From contig DAOVGO010000028.1 in assembly GCA_030672345.1 (NCBI GenBank), positions 1-10,212 on the forward strand: a stretch of DNA of 10,212 nt, written 5' to 3'. Every line of letters begins with the position of its first letter. Position 1 is the first letter of the stretch. The notes under the pieces are model-generated. The model made no database searches. It was not told the origin of the DNA and worked only from the letters and a program-made list of their open reading frames with translations. A program made the position numbers and the translations under genes. This document shows, one piece after another, positions 1 to 7,035 of this stretch. The stretch is from Methanosarcinales archaeon. Lineage in GTDB: Archaea > Halobacteriota > Methanosarcinia > Methanosarcinales > Methanogasteraceae.

Positions 1-2093
1 ATCATCAGCGCGTCAACTGATGTGACCCGCCCATCTCCGCTCATGTCAGCAACAAGATCGGTCGCAAGCACGCCTGCCGCCATCCGGAGGGCAAGCACCG
101 CATCGGCAGCCGAGAGTCTCCCGTCGTGATTGGCATCGCCGCGCAGCATTAACTCCGGGATGCGTATCTCAACAACGTTTCCTACCATCTCGCTCTTCTC
201 AAGATCCGGACCTGTTAGTCGGAGTGGAAAGTACTTCTCAGGGAGCACTGTTCCGTTCAGTTCGTTCGCAAGGATTATGTCGTTGTTGCGTGCAATAATT
301 GTGCTGTTGAATGTCTTGTTGTACTCGTTACCCGCGATCACCGTTACGTTGTACCCATCGTCTGCAAGTTTGTCACTGAAATCGTCGTACGTGGCATTAA
401 CCTCATCAACCCTGCCAACGAGCCTCCACGAAGGCACTCCTCGCCATGTTCGACTTTTGTCATCAGTCCAACTAACGCCATGACACCCGACACAGGATTC
501 GAATGTCGAACGGTCCATATCCTCTCCGATCGCGCCTGTCAGCGTCAGGTTCCAGTCATCCACGCCGCCCAGAATCTCGATTGTGGTTATGTACTTGACC
601 CAAAAGTGTCCGTCTGTTATCGGTGAATCAGCTCCCACGAAAGCGACCCTGAGAGGTCCGCCGTACTCCTCTGGTATCGGGCTTTCATCCTCGTCGTATG
701 CTAATACCATCGTCATTGGTCCGGTGGTTCCCTCATAAGTTGCAATCTCGCCCATCACCTGCTCGTACGTGTAGATCATCGAATATTCATCCGATGCCGT
801 CAGCTTCACGCTCTCTGAGGGCGTAATCCCGCCGACGAGATCCGCGAGATACGTGATGTTGACGCCCGTGTAATTGTGCGGTCCGACTACCGTACCCGTC
901 GATTTCTTGAATCCACCGCATGCAGTGTAAGACGGCATCGCCCTGATCTCGTCAAGGGTGTAACCTCTCGTCTCGCTGCCTATCAAGGTGAGATTTGCTT
1001 TGACGGGGGCAGTTTCCACATCCAGCACGATCGTTACGATGTTTCCGATCTTCTGTCCGCCGGTCAGGTATGGTCCAACGAGTTTGAGCGGCGCAAGTGG
1101 CTTTCCTTTCTCAGTGAGTTCAGGCAGCTCCGAGCCATTCAGGTAACATGCCACGATGTAGCTATCGTTTCTTGCCAGATCTGTTGAACTGAAGGTTTTG
1201 CTGTAGCTGTCGCCTGCGATTACGGTAATGTCATACCCAACGCCCGCAAGCGTATCATTGAAAGCACCGCTGCCATGAGTATTGGTGTCGTCCACCCTTC
1301 CTAACAGATACCAGAGTGGAATTCCAGTCCATGTCCTGTTTTTGGAGTCGGTGTACGAAAAGCCGTTGTGGCACGTCACACCACTCTCAAACGTTGTTTT
1401 ACTCACCGTCTCGTTTATCGCTCCGACGAGTTCAAGATTCCACGTGGTTTCTGCGGTTTCATTGCTGTAAATCGCGATCTCGGAGACGTCCCGCACTGAC
1501 AATCCGTTTGTGGACGGATAAATTCCGCTGTAATTGTACCAGTACTCGGGAGCCATGCATTCGTGCATGTCCCGGTTGCCAAATACATTATCATCTGCAA
1601 AGAAGACGAGCTGCAACCCATCATTATAATCCGGGACGTGATCCCTGTTTTTATACCAGCAGAGGACGATCGGTCCCTGCCTCGGTTGCGGTGAATAGAC
1701 GTTCTCGTAGCCGAACCACTTGTAAAAGCCGTCAGAGGCTCTGATCTTTACCTCATCTCCTGCTGACATCCCGCCGACCAGATCGCAGAGGTCTCTCACG
1801 TCTGTTCCTTTCACGGCACCCTTATCCTTGAGGTTTGCTGTCTCGTTTTCGTCCCACGGTCCAGGTGGAGAGTCGAAGACAGGTCCCTGGTGGAAGTAAT
1901 GCGCAACGCCATCGCCCTGCACGGTCAGATTCGTCTCCATCCATGTGTAGTTCACTGTCGTTTCATTGAGTATCGTCGTCTCATCCGATGCATACTTTAT
2001 CACGCTCACTTCAGTCGTCGCTGCCAGCGCAGGCACCGCCGAACACATAATCGCAATGCATAAGAGCATTGCCAGTATCGTACCGTTTCTCAT
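1..2093 (-). CDS. Secreted dockerin protein with four tandem molybdopterin-fold-like domains (C-terminus cut by window edge)
   Basis: An unbroken minus-strand frame runs from an ATG at 2093 to the window edge, giving 697 codons with the 3' end missing. The ATG has a strong ribosome site (AGGAGG, 2101-2106). Residues 1-24 form a signal peptide ending ALA|A. Four related units follow, of two alternating kinds: LVGG at 105-108 and 419-422 with a following ASD motif, and FES-x3-CH-type units (around 235-370 and 530-648) with G[IV]P.W..[LV][LV]GRVD. They resemble the PF00174 oxidoreductase molybdopterin-binding fold; true cofactor binding is not shown. Residues 651-697 begin a type I dockerin with two calcium loops (D653-N655-D657-D664 and D683-S685-D687-D694). 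About 20 N-x-S/T sequons suggest a glycosylated extracellular protein. Dockerins bind cohesins, so cell-surface or complex attachment is inferred. No neighbour encodes a cohesin here. The missing tail could complete the dockerin or add an anchor. Confidence 0.85.
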   Translation of the reverse strand, partial: MRNGTILAMLLCIAIMCSAVPALAATTEVSVIKYASDETTILNETTVNYTWMETNLTVQGDGVAHYFHQGPVFDSPPGPWDENETANLKDKGAVKGTDVRDLCDLVGGMSAGDEVKIRASDGFYKWFGYENVYSPQPRQGPIVLCWYKNRDHVPDYNDGLQLVFFADDNVFGNRDMHECMAPEYWYNYSGIYPSTNGLSVRDVSEIAIYSNETAETTWNLELVGAINETVSKTTFESGVTCHNGFSYTDSKNRTWTGIPLWYLLGRVDDTNTHGSGAFNDTLAGVGYDITVIAGDSYSKTFSSTDLARNDSYIVACYLNGSELPELTEKGKPLAPLKLVGPYLTGGQKIGNIVTIVLDVETAPVKANLTLIGSETRGYTLDEIRAMPSYTACGGFKKSTGTVVGPHNYTGVNITYLADLVGGITPSESVKLTASDEYSMIYTYEQVMGEIATYEGTTGPMTMVLAYDEDESPIPEEYGGPLRVAFVGADSPITDGHFWVKYITTIEILGGVDDWNLTLTGAIGEDMDRSTFESCVGCHGVSWTDDKSRTWRGVPSWRLVGRVDEVNATYDDFSDKLADDGYNVTVIAGNEYNKTFNSTIIARNNDIILANELNGTVLPEKYFPLRLTGPDLEKSEMVGNVVEIRIPELMLRGDANHDGRLSAADAVLALRMAAGVLATDLVADMSGDGRVTSVDALM

Positions 2094-2156
2094 GTTATCT
2101 TCCTCCTTTCTTGGTCACCGTCGTATCTGGTGATTCATGGTGTTCATGAAAGAACC

Positions 2157-2177
2157 GGTATAAATAGATTTTGGTTT
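2157..2177 (-). promoter_or_regulatory. Archaeal TATA/BRE-like promoter of the dockerin protein gene
   Basis: Read on the minus strand, CTATTTATACC (2167-2157) is preceded by the A-rich AAACCAAAAT (2177-2168), matching the TATA plus BRE layout of archaeal promoters. Transcription would start about 25 bases downstream, near 2135, leaving a leader of about 40 bases that contains the AGGAGG ribosome site. This is judged from sequence pattern and spacing only. Confidence 0.5.
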
Positions 2178-2485
2178 GGAACACGGTGAAGTCAAATTAA
2201 AATAGTTGACATGAGATGCGACCGGGATCGCAACGGGGCATCCGGAGTATCCTCAGAACCGGCACAATCTAAAAATCCGGGCGTATCTCTGCAAGCATCT
2301 GCGATTTAAGCGCTATACCCGCGCGGGCGCAAGCAGCACCAAAGCCAGTGGCAGGGGAGAGATTCCCGCATACCGCTCTTGGACAAGGGAACAAGGGAAC
2401 GCGAGTGACCCGCCCACACCCTTTCGGTCAACGAATGAACAGATCACACGAATGTTCGTGCCATCCCCAAAACCCGGGGAAGCAC
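2178..2485. other. Intergenic stretch without a supported gene
   Basis: This gap lies between the end of the CBS operon and the promoter of the dockerin gene. I see no tRNA, CRISPR array or convincing coding frame. A plus-strand frame starting at 2348 runs into the antisense of the CBS gene and has no recognisable domain. Small features only: a 10-base palindrome CCCGCGCGGG (2318-2327), a short direct repeat of CAAGGGAA near 2384-2400, and a weak hairpin (TCCCC/GGGGA, 2464-2480) six bases beyond the CBS stop codon. That hairpin could help end the operon transcript, but no T-run follows it. Confidence 0.5.
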
Positions 2486-3253
2486 TCACATCTTTGCGAT
2501 AAGATCCCTGCGGGTGATGAATCCGACCAGATCCTCCTCAAGATTGAGCACAGGAACCCCACCGTATCCGTACCTGAGCGCGATATCCACAACATCTGAC
2601 GCCGGGGAATTGGTGTACACGGTTTTGACTCCGCGGCTCATGACATCAGCCGTCAGAAGGTTCTTGACCCGGCTATCCTGCTGGTTGGCAGGAACCATAT
2701 CACGGATCGCACGCATCGCCCTTGCTATATCCTTCTCGGTGATCATCCCAACCAGTTGATACTCCTCCACCACAGGAAGCCGCCCGATGTCCTTATCTAT
2801 CATTATCCTCCGCACATGAACGACACGATCGCCGGGTGAGGCGGTGATCGGTGTGCTCATGAATTCGGCAGCAAACCCGTCTGTGGTGCAGGTCTTCAGA
2901 ACCTCTTCAGGCGTGATCCAGCCAAGAATCTCGTCACCATCCATCACAAAAAGTATGCATCGTTGCTGCCGTAAGATCGATATGGCATCGCTCATGCCCA
3001 TATCAGGGGGGACCGTGGCATAAGTATCGCTGACCGCGGTTGCGACGTGCAGCGATGATGCAGGCATACCCGGTTTTCTGCTCGTGCCAAGTGCGCGTGC
3101 AATGTTTCGCATGGTCAGCACACCCCTGAGTTTGCCTTTACTTGTGACCAGCAACCGTCTGGTATCGTGCTTGTCCATAAGGTCCATCGCGTGAGACAGG
3201 TTCTCTGACTTCTCGATGCGTACTGGTTTTACCATAATTTCAGATACATTCAT
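2486..3253 (-). CDS. CBS-domain protein, four CBS motifs (third gene of CBS operon)
   Basis: This 255-residue soluble protein consists almost wholly of CBS motifs, roughly at residues 1-56, 69-125, 130-185 and 199-255. The repeats show the usual endings, such as LRGVLTMRNIA, LVGMITEKDIA and LVGFITRRDLI. Paired CBS motifs form Bateman modules that bind adenine nucleotides or similar ligands; the ligand here is unknown. No catalytic, DNA-binding or membrane domain is attached, so it probably acts through another protein. The start is the ATG at 3253, with GGAG at 3264-3261 seven bases upstream, lying inside the last codons of the preceding gene. Only two bases separate the two genes, so translational coupling is likely. 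No T-rich terminator is obvious after its TGA stop. Confidence 0.88.
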   Translation of the reverse strand: MNVSEIMVKPVRIEKSENLSHAMDLMDKHDTRRLLVTSKGKLRGVLTMRNIARALGTSRKPGMPASSLHVATAVSDTYATVPPDMGMSDAISILRQQRCILFVMDGDEILGWITPEEVLKTCTTDGFAAEFMSTPITASPGDRVVHVRRIMIDKDIGRLPVVEEYQLVGMITEKDIARAMRAIRDMVPANQQDSRVKNLLTADVMSRGVKTVYTNSPASDVVDIALRYGYGGVPVLNLEEDLVGFITRRDLIAKM

Positions 3254-3255
3254 AA

Positions 3256-4062
3256 TTATTCTCCCATCATAATGATCGCCTGGAGCATACTCTCCTGATT
3301 CAGGATTCCGACGACGTCGCCCTCCGCATCAACAACGACGATGCTGTTGATCAGTTCCTCGACCATTATCCGCGCCGCATCGGTTGCAAAACCATCCTGC
3401 GGTATCGTTATCAGTGGTGTGGACATGATATCCTCGGCAACGACCGGAACTTCAAGAAATTTCTCGTTTCTGCTGTGGGAGTCGGACGCGCACCCGAACG
3501 TCAGGTTGGAATTTGTGATCATACCAATCGGCTCTCCACCGTATTCAAGAACAACGACCCGGTCCACATCCTCGGTGTCCATCGTCTGCATGACGTGACC
3601 GATCGAATGCTGTCTGTGCACGACCGCAACAAAGTCAGACATGACATCGCCTGCGCGTATCTCTGCAGACTGCTTTGAGAGGTGTACGATCATATCCCAC
3701 TTGGTGATGATCCCGTGCAGACCCTCATCACGGACGACGAGCCCGCCGATATCGTTCTCAAGCAGCAGTTCACATGTTTGTGGCAGTGTGGCATCAGGAT
3801 ATATGCCGATCAAAGACTTTGTCATGACCAGCTGGACCGGAATCTGATCGATCGGGCGCCTCCGCCACTGCGGCTCTGCCTGATTGAGCCTGCATGCGAT
3901 ATCGGCTTTGGTGAGCATGCCAACCGGCTCGTCATGCATCACTACCAGTAACCTGCTGATCTTGTGGCGGAACATCAGATTACGTGCCCGCGAAATCGGC
4001 TCCCCGGGTGTAACCGCGTACACCCGAGTGCTCATTATATCCCTAACCCGCATCTCTGTCAT
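3256..4062 (-). CDS. CBS-domain protein, four CBS motifs (second gene of CBS operon)
   Basis: This 268-residue protein has four CBS motifs, roughly at residues 5-58, 75-128, 138-190 and 208-264, and no other domain. Typical signatures are MRVRDIMSTRVYAVTPGEPI at the start, then PVGMLTKADIA, LHGIITKWDMI and VVGILNQESML. The third motif ends less typically (PIGMITNSNLTFG) and leads into a polar linker, so it may have lost its ligand site. The ATG at 4062 has no clear ribosome site; a second ATG lies three codons in. The gene sits 27 bases after the first CBS gene and two bases before the third, as expected for one transcript. A nucleotide-sensing role is inferred from the family; the ligand and partner are unknown. 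Confidence 0.87.
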   Translation of the reverse strand: MTEMRVRDIMSTRVYAVTPGEPISRARNLMFRHKISRLLVVMHDEPVGMLTKADIACRLNQAEPQWRRRPIDQIPVQLVMTKSLIGIYPDATLPQTCELLLENDIGGLVVRDEGLHGIITKWDMIVHLSKQSAEIRAGDVMSDFVAVVHRQHSIGHVMQTMDTEDVDRVVVLEYGGEPIGMITNSNLTFGCASDSHSRNEKFLEVPVVAEDIMSTPLITIPQDGFATDAARIMVEELINSIVVVDAEGDVVGILNQESMLQAIIMMGE

Positions 4063-4089
4063 GTTGTTATCGTATTATTCCATTGCCCA

Positions 4090-5019
4090 CTACTTCAGTG
4101 TAGCTAACGCCTGGACAACGTCTCTTTCTGTTACTATTCCTGTGAGAACATCTTGATCAATAATCGGGATCGAACCCACATTGTTTGCAACCATCATACC
4201 GGCAACCTCGCCAAGATCGCGATCCGATGTCGTCCAGACAACATCCCGCTTGATTAACGATTTGACAGGTGTCTCCAGTGCATCTTCGATGCCACCTGCG
4301 CCCTTCAGTGCTTCGCCACTGCCAAGAAACCGCAGCATATCAAAAGCGGTGGCGATCCCGAGCAGTATCCCGTTCTTGACAACAGGCAGACGTCTGAACT
4401 TGTTATCGACCATCAGTTTGCCAGCCGTTCCGATCTCGACGTCCGGTTCGACGGTTGTCACGTTTGCAGACATATATTCATGTATAGCGACACCGACCTT
4501 GACGTCTGCGATCAGGCGCATGAAATCCTGTTCGGTCACGATCGCAGATACGCGCTCATCCTTGTCAAGGATCGGCAGACATCCGACCGACTCGGCATAC
4601 ATCATCTTCAACGCATCTATAATCGAGGAGTTCGCATCCAGATGCGGAACCTCGGTCTTCATGATCGCACGTATCTCCTCGTTGACTGCGGCGAGCAGAT
4701 TGCCACCGAATCGGTTGGTGACGAGTGTGTGTCTTGGTCCGCCGCAGAGAAAATCAACGATGTCCTTGCATACGATGATGCCGCTCAACCGCTGTGTGCC
4801 TGCATCTGCGATAGGGATTCTCCTGAATCCGTGTTCGAGCATCGTTCTGACCGTAGTCATGATCGGTGTGGTCGGTGGAACCGTCACAACACCCTCGGTC
4901 GCAACCGCCATCACATCACCATGATGCGCCGCAATGTGTGAATCAAGCCCGTTGCCGCCTCTGTCCCGCGCACCCCGAACTCCCATCGGTCGAGGTTTGT
5001 TTGTCTGCTGCCTTTTCAT
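4090..5019 (-). CDS. CBS-domain protein, four CBS motifs with basic N-terminal tail (first gene of CBS operon)
   Basis: From the ATG at 5019 this is a 309-residue protein. Residues 1-25 are a basic, glycine- and arginine-rich tail that is probably disordered. CBS motifs lie near 35-90, 117-170, 180-233 and 251-308, with endings such as VSAIVTEQDFM and LTGIVTERDVV. The phrase VVTVPPTTPI and a long linker after the first motif (about 91-116) fit a CBS family common in methanogens, as far as I recall it. An in-frame ATG at 5046 would add nine residues. I prefer 5019 because the TATA box at 5061-5070 predicts a transcript start near 5040, and GGTG (5028-5025) lies just upstream of 5019; leaderless use of 5046 remains possible. 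It is the promoter-proximal gene of the trio and diverges from the RCK-DHH gene. Confidence 0.86.
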   Translation of the reverse strand: MKRQQTNKPRPMGVRGARDRGGNGLDSHIAAHHGDVMAVATEGVVTVPPTTPIMTTVRTMLEHGFRRIPIADAGTQRLSGIIVCKDIVDFLCGGPRHTLVTNRFGGNLLAAVNEEIRAIMKTEVPHLDANSSIIDALKMMYAESVGCLPILDKDERVSAIVTEQDFMRLIADVKVGVAIHEYMSANVTTVEPDVEIGTAGKLMVDNKFRRLPVVKNGILLGIATAFDMLRFLGSGEALKGAGGIEDALETPVKSLIKRDVVWTTSDRDLGEVAGMMVANNVGSIPIIDQDVLTGIVTERDVVQALATLK

Positions 5020-5060
5020 TTCATCACCATTAGTAAATGTATTCATGCATGTTCAAGGTG

Positions 5061-5070
5061 CATTTAAAAC
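5061..5070 (-). promoter_or_regulatory. TATA-like promoter of the CBS operon
   Basis: On the minus strand, GTTTTAAATG (5070-5061) is a reasonable archaeal TATA box. A start about 25 bases downstream falls near 5040, between the two candidate ATG codons of the first CBS gene. The overlapping dyads at 5103-5136 lie some 35-70 bases upstream of this box, where an activator could bind. Confidence 0.4.
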
Positions 5071-5102
5071 TTACTACCAACCTGCCAATCAACTCCCTCT
5101 GA

Positions 5103-5136
5103 CGTATGAAACATACGCCATGATACTTATGGCGTA
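5103..5136. promoter_or_regulatory. Two overlapping perfect dyads in the divergent promoter region (candidate operator)
   Basis: The first dyad is CGTATG-AAA-CATACG (5103-5117). The second is TACGCCAT (5114-5121), a seven-base spacer, then ATGGCGTA (5129-5136). They share TACG at 5114-5117, so as RNA hairpins they would be mutually exclusive; as DNA they would be two adjoining dimer sites. Both arms are perfect. The position between two divergently transcribed nucleotide-related genes favours a regulator-binding site. The regulator is not identifiable. Confidence 0.5.
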
Positions 5137-5164
5137 AACTCATTTAAAGTTAATGGGCTAATAG

Positions 5165-5221
5165 GCTTCCGGGCATAAGCCCACCAAAAGTATTAGAACG
5201 GACCGGAAGCATAGTAGGTGG
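5165..5221. promoter_or_regulatory. Nested inverted repeats upstream of the RCK-DHH gene
   Basis: GCTTCCGG (5165-5172) pairs perfectly with CCGGAAGC (5203-5210). CCACC (5181-5185) pairs with GGTGG (5217-5221). A small hairpin GGGC-ATAA-GCCC (5171-5182) overlaps the first arm. All three cannot form at once. The block lies 60-115 bases before the TATA box of the plus-strand gene, so it is not in that gene's predicted leader. It may be a protein-binding site or a small untranslated RNA; neither is established. Confidence 0.3.
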
Positions 5222-5278
5222 TATTCGTGCCGATGTGCTGACCAAAGTGCTAGAGTGCGAGATTTGTAGCCGATATGT

Positions 5279-5287
5279 CTATATATG
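5279..5287 (+). promoter_or_regulatory. TATA box of the RCK-DHH gene
   Basis: CTATATATG (5279-5287) is a strong archaeal TATA match. It predicts transcription starting near 5308, which leaves about 14 leader bases before the ATG at 5322. This makes the in-frame TTG at 5304 an unlikely start. Confidence 0.55.
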
Positions 5288-5321
5288 ATGATCCGGTTAA
5301 TGATTGAAGAATGAGGTTTGT

Positions 5322-6839
5322 ATGGAGGTTTTGGCATCGATGGATGGTTCAGGCAAGGTGACAGGTATGCGGAACGATGACACCAATGGCGATAAAAAAC
5401 CGCAAGCACCGTACCTCGTCATAGGCAGTGGGAGGATCGGGTCTGCGGTCGCCAGAGAATTGACCAATCGGAATAAGAAGGTCGTGATGATCGACATGGA
5501 TGTCGGAAAGGTCGAAACTCTGCGTGAACAGGAGTTTGAAGCGGTCGTAGGGGATCTTAATGATCCGCATCTACTCGATCCGATCGACATCAAGAGCATA
5601 GAAGCGGTACTGATACTGAGTTCCGATGTTGCGGCAAATAGCACCGCGATCGGCACCATAAAGAGGATCTCGGAGGATATCCAGGTGATCGCACGCGCCC
5701 CGAGCACCGTCGCAAAGAGCGAACTTGAAGAGGCGGGTGCGGACAGCGTAATCGTGCCGCCAAGGATCGTTGCGGACGCCACGATCCGGATCCTTGAACA
5801 TGCCGAGTCTGTCAGACACGCGTCAAACATTCTTGATATTCTGCGCTCGATCGGCGATAAGAAACTCGCGATCGTGGTACATGACAACCCCGATCCTGAC
5901 GCCATGTCAAGCGCAGTTGCCTTAAAAACAATTGCTGCAAGCGTTGGCGCCGAATCCGAGATCGTGTACCGGGGGGAGATCGGGCATCAGGAGAACAAGG
6001 CATTTGTGAATCTGCTCCATATCGATATGGACAAGCTCGATGAGCACAACGCACGCTCGATGAGCGATTTTAAGAAGATTGCGATGGTTGACTGCTCGAT
6101 ACCGGGCGAGAACAACCTGCTTCCGAAGGATGTCATGGCTGACATCATTATCGACCACCATCCTGTGGATATGAAGAAGATACATGCCGATCACGTTGAT
6201 ATTCGTCCGAACACCGGGGCTACGGCGACGATCATGACAAAATATCTACAGGAGATGGATATTCCGGTCAACAAAGATCTTGCAACCGCGTTGTTGTACG
6301 GCATCCGCACCGATACACTTGGATTCAAGCGGAACGCAAATCCTGTCGATCTGACTGCTGCGGCATTCCTGTACCCGCTTGCAGACCACGAGATCCTGAA
6401 CCGGATCGAAACGCCCGCGATCTCAACCGAGACACTGGAGACGTTTGGGGAAGCCATACGGAACCGGAAGATCAAGGGCAGCTATCTGGTCACGAATGCG
6501 GGCATCATCCGGGACCGGGACGCGCTCGCTCAGGCTGCTGACTATCTGCTGAACCTTGAGGGGATCACAACCGTCCTCGTTTATGGAATCGGGGAGGATT
6601 GCATCCACGTCTCAGGAAGGAGCCGCGACATCCGGCTGAATCTTGGAGAGGTCGTGCAGAGGGCGTTTGGTGCGGCAGGTTCTGCCGGGGGACATGCGAC
6701 CACGGCTGGCGCCCAGATCCCGCTTGGGGTCTTCAGCGACACCAAGGATCGACAGGCATTGATGAGGATGGCAGAGGAAGTGGTGATGAAGCGGTTCTTT
6801 GCAACGGTCGGCGTCGAGAACGGTGATAGTGACGTTTAA
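5322..6839 (+). CDS. RCK/TrkA-N and DHH-DHHA1 fusion, predicted nucleotide phosphodiesterase
   Basis: This 505-residue cytosolic protein begins with a Rossmann-type TrkA-N/RCK domain (about 25-145): nucleotide loop G35-S-G37-x2-G40 and acidic D58 at the end of the second strand. A DHH phosphoesterase domain follows with its metal-site motifs intact: D188-N-P-D191-P-D193, V-D257-C-S, D278-H279-H280 and R-T-D331-T. The DHHA1 domain ends with G456-G-H458-A-T-T-A-G463. DHH-DHHA1 proteins of this type include NrnA-like nanoRNases and cyclic-di-AMP phosphodiesterases, so a small phosphodiester substrate is likely; which one is not shown. The RCK part probably senses a nucleotide or cation and controls the hydrolase. 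No channel gene is adjacent. The ATG at 5322 has GAGG at 5313-5316, five bases upstream; ATG 5340 is a weaker alternative. Confidence 0.9.
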   Translation: MEVLASMDGSGKVTGMRNDDTNGDKKPQAPYLVIGSGRIGSAVARELTNRNKKVVMIDMDVGKVETLREQEFEAVVGDLNDPHLLDPIDIKSIEAVLILSSDVAANSTAIGTIKRISEDIQVIARAPSTVAKSELEEAGADSVIVPPRIVADATIRILEHAESVRHASNILDILRSIGDKKLAIVVHDNPDPDAMSSAVALKTIAASVGAESEIVYRGEIGHQENKAFVNLLHIDMDKLDEHNARSMSDFKKIAMVDCSIPGENNLLPKDVMADIIIDHHPVDMKKIHADHVDIRPNTGATATIMTKYLQEMDIPVNKDLATALLYGIRTDTLGFKRNANPVDLTAAAFLYPLADHEILNRIETPAISTETLETFGEAIRNRKIKGSYLVTNAGIIRDRDALAQAADYLLNLEGITTVLVYGIGEDCIHVSGRSRDIRLNLGEVVQRAFGAAGSAGGHATTAGAQIPLGVFSDTKDRQALMRMAEEVVMKRFFATVGVENGDSDV

Positions 6840-6860
6840 GGGATTCGCAAATAAACAGAG

Positions 6861-6880
6861 GTGGCTTTTTAATTTCTTCT
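6861..6880 (+). terminator. T-rich terminator of the RCK-DHH gene
   Basis: About 20 bases after the TAA stop, GGCTTTTTAATTTCTTCT is a T-rich tract of the kind that ends transcription in archaea without needing a hairpin. The inverted repeat at 6909-6958 lies just beyond and could add to it. Confidence 0.45.
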
Positions 6881-6908
6881 GGGTGGATGGGTTATAGCGA
6901 AGAAGATT

Positions 6909-6958
6909 AACCACAGAGGACGCGGAGGGCACAGAGAGTTGCTGTTTTCTCTGTGGTT
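6909..6958. repeat. Hairpin repeat with 9-base periodicity (CCACAGAGG-type dispersed element)
   Basis: AACCACAGAG (6909-6918) and CTCTGTGGTT (6949-6958) form a perfect 10-base inverted repeat. The left half contains three tandem 9-base units: CCACAGAGG, ACGCGGAGG and GCACAGAGA (6911-6937). Similar 'ccacagaggacacagag' motifs recur in intergenic regions of many environmental genomes from my general knowledge, so this is probably one copy of a dispersed repeat. It lies between two facing transcription units (RCK-DHH and MC1) and could act as a shared terminator stem. Confidence 0.6.
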
Positions 6959-7000
6959 TTCCGAAGCCCACTTCCAGAAGACAATAAAAAGTCTCAAACA

Positions 7001-7018
7001 GAGAAAAGAAAAAAATAA
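7001..7018 (-). terminator. T-rich terminator of the MC1 gene
   Basis: On the minus strand, an almost pure T tract (ATTTTTTTCTTTTCTC) starts about 20 bases after the MC1 TAG stop. This matches archaeal T-rich termination signals. Confidence 0.5.
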
Positions 7019-7035
7019 GGGGTAGAAGCGCTCAA

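Noticed and set aside
130..1744. Several plus-strand frames inside the dockerin gene
   Set aside because: The minus strand carries one continuous reading frame with signal peptide, repeats and dockerin, so these are antisense shadows.
2348..2599. Plus-strand open frame of 83 codons in the 2094-2485 gap
   Set aside because: Its last third is antisense to the third CBS gene, it has no clear ribosome site, and the translation matches nothing I recognise.
4181..4924. Long plus-strand open frame of 247 codons opposite the first CBS gene
   Set aside because: It is fully antisense to a well-supported CBS protein and its translation is serine- and threonine-rich low-complexity sequence with no domain.
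5304..5321. TTG at 5304 as the start of the RCK-DHH gene
   Set aside because: The TATA box at 5279-5287 puts the transcript start near or after this codon, and ATG 5322 has a good ribosome site.
5297..5905. Minus-strand open frame of 202 codons opposite the RCK-DHH gene
   Set aside because: It overlaps the conserved RCK region in antisense and is low-complexity serine-rich sequence.
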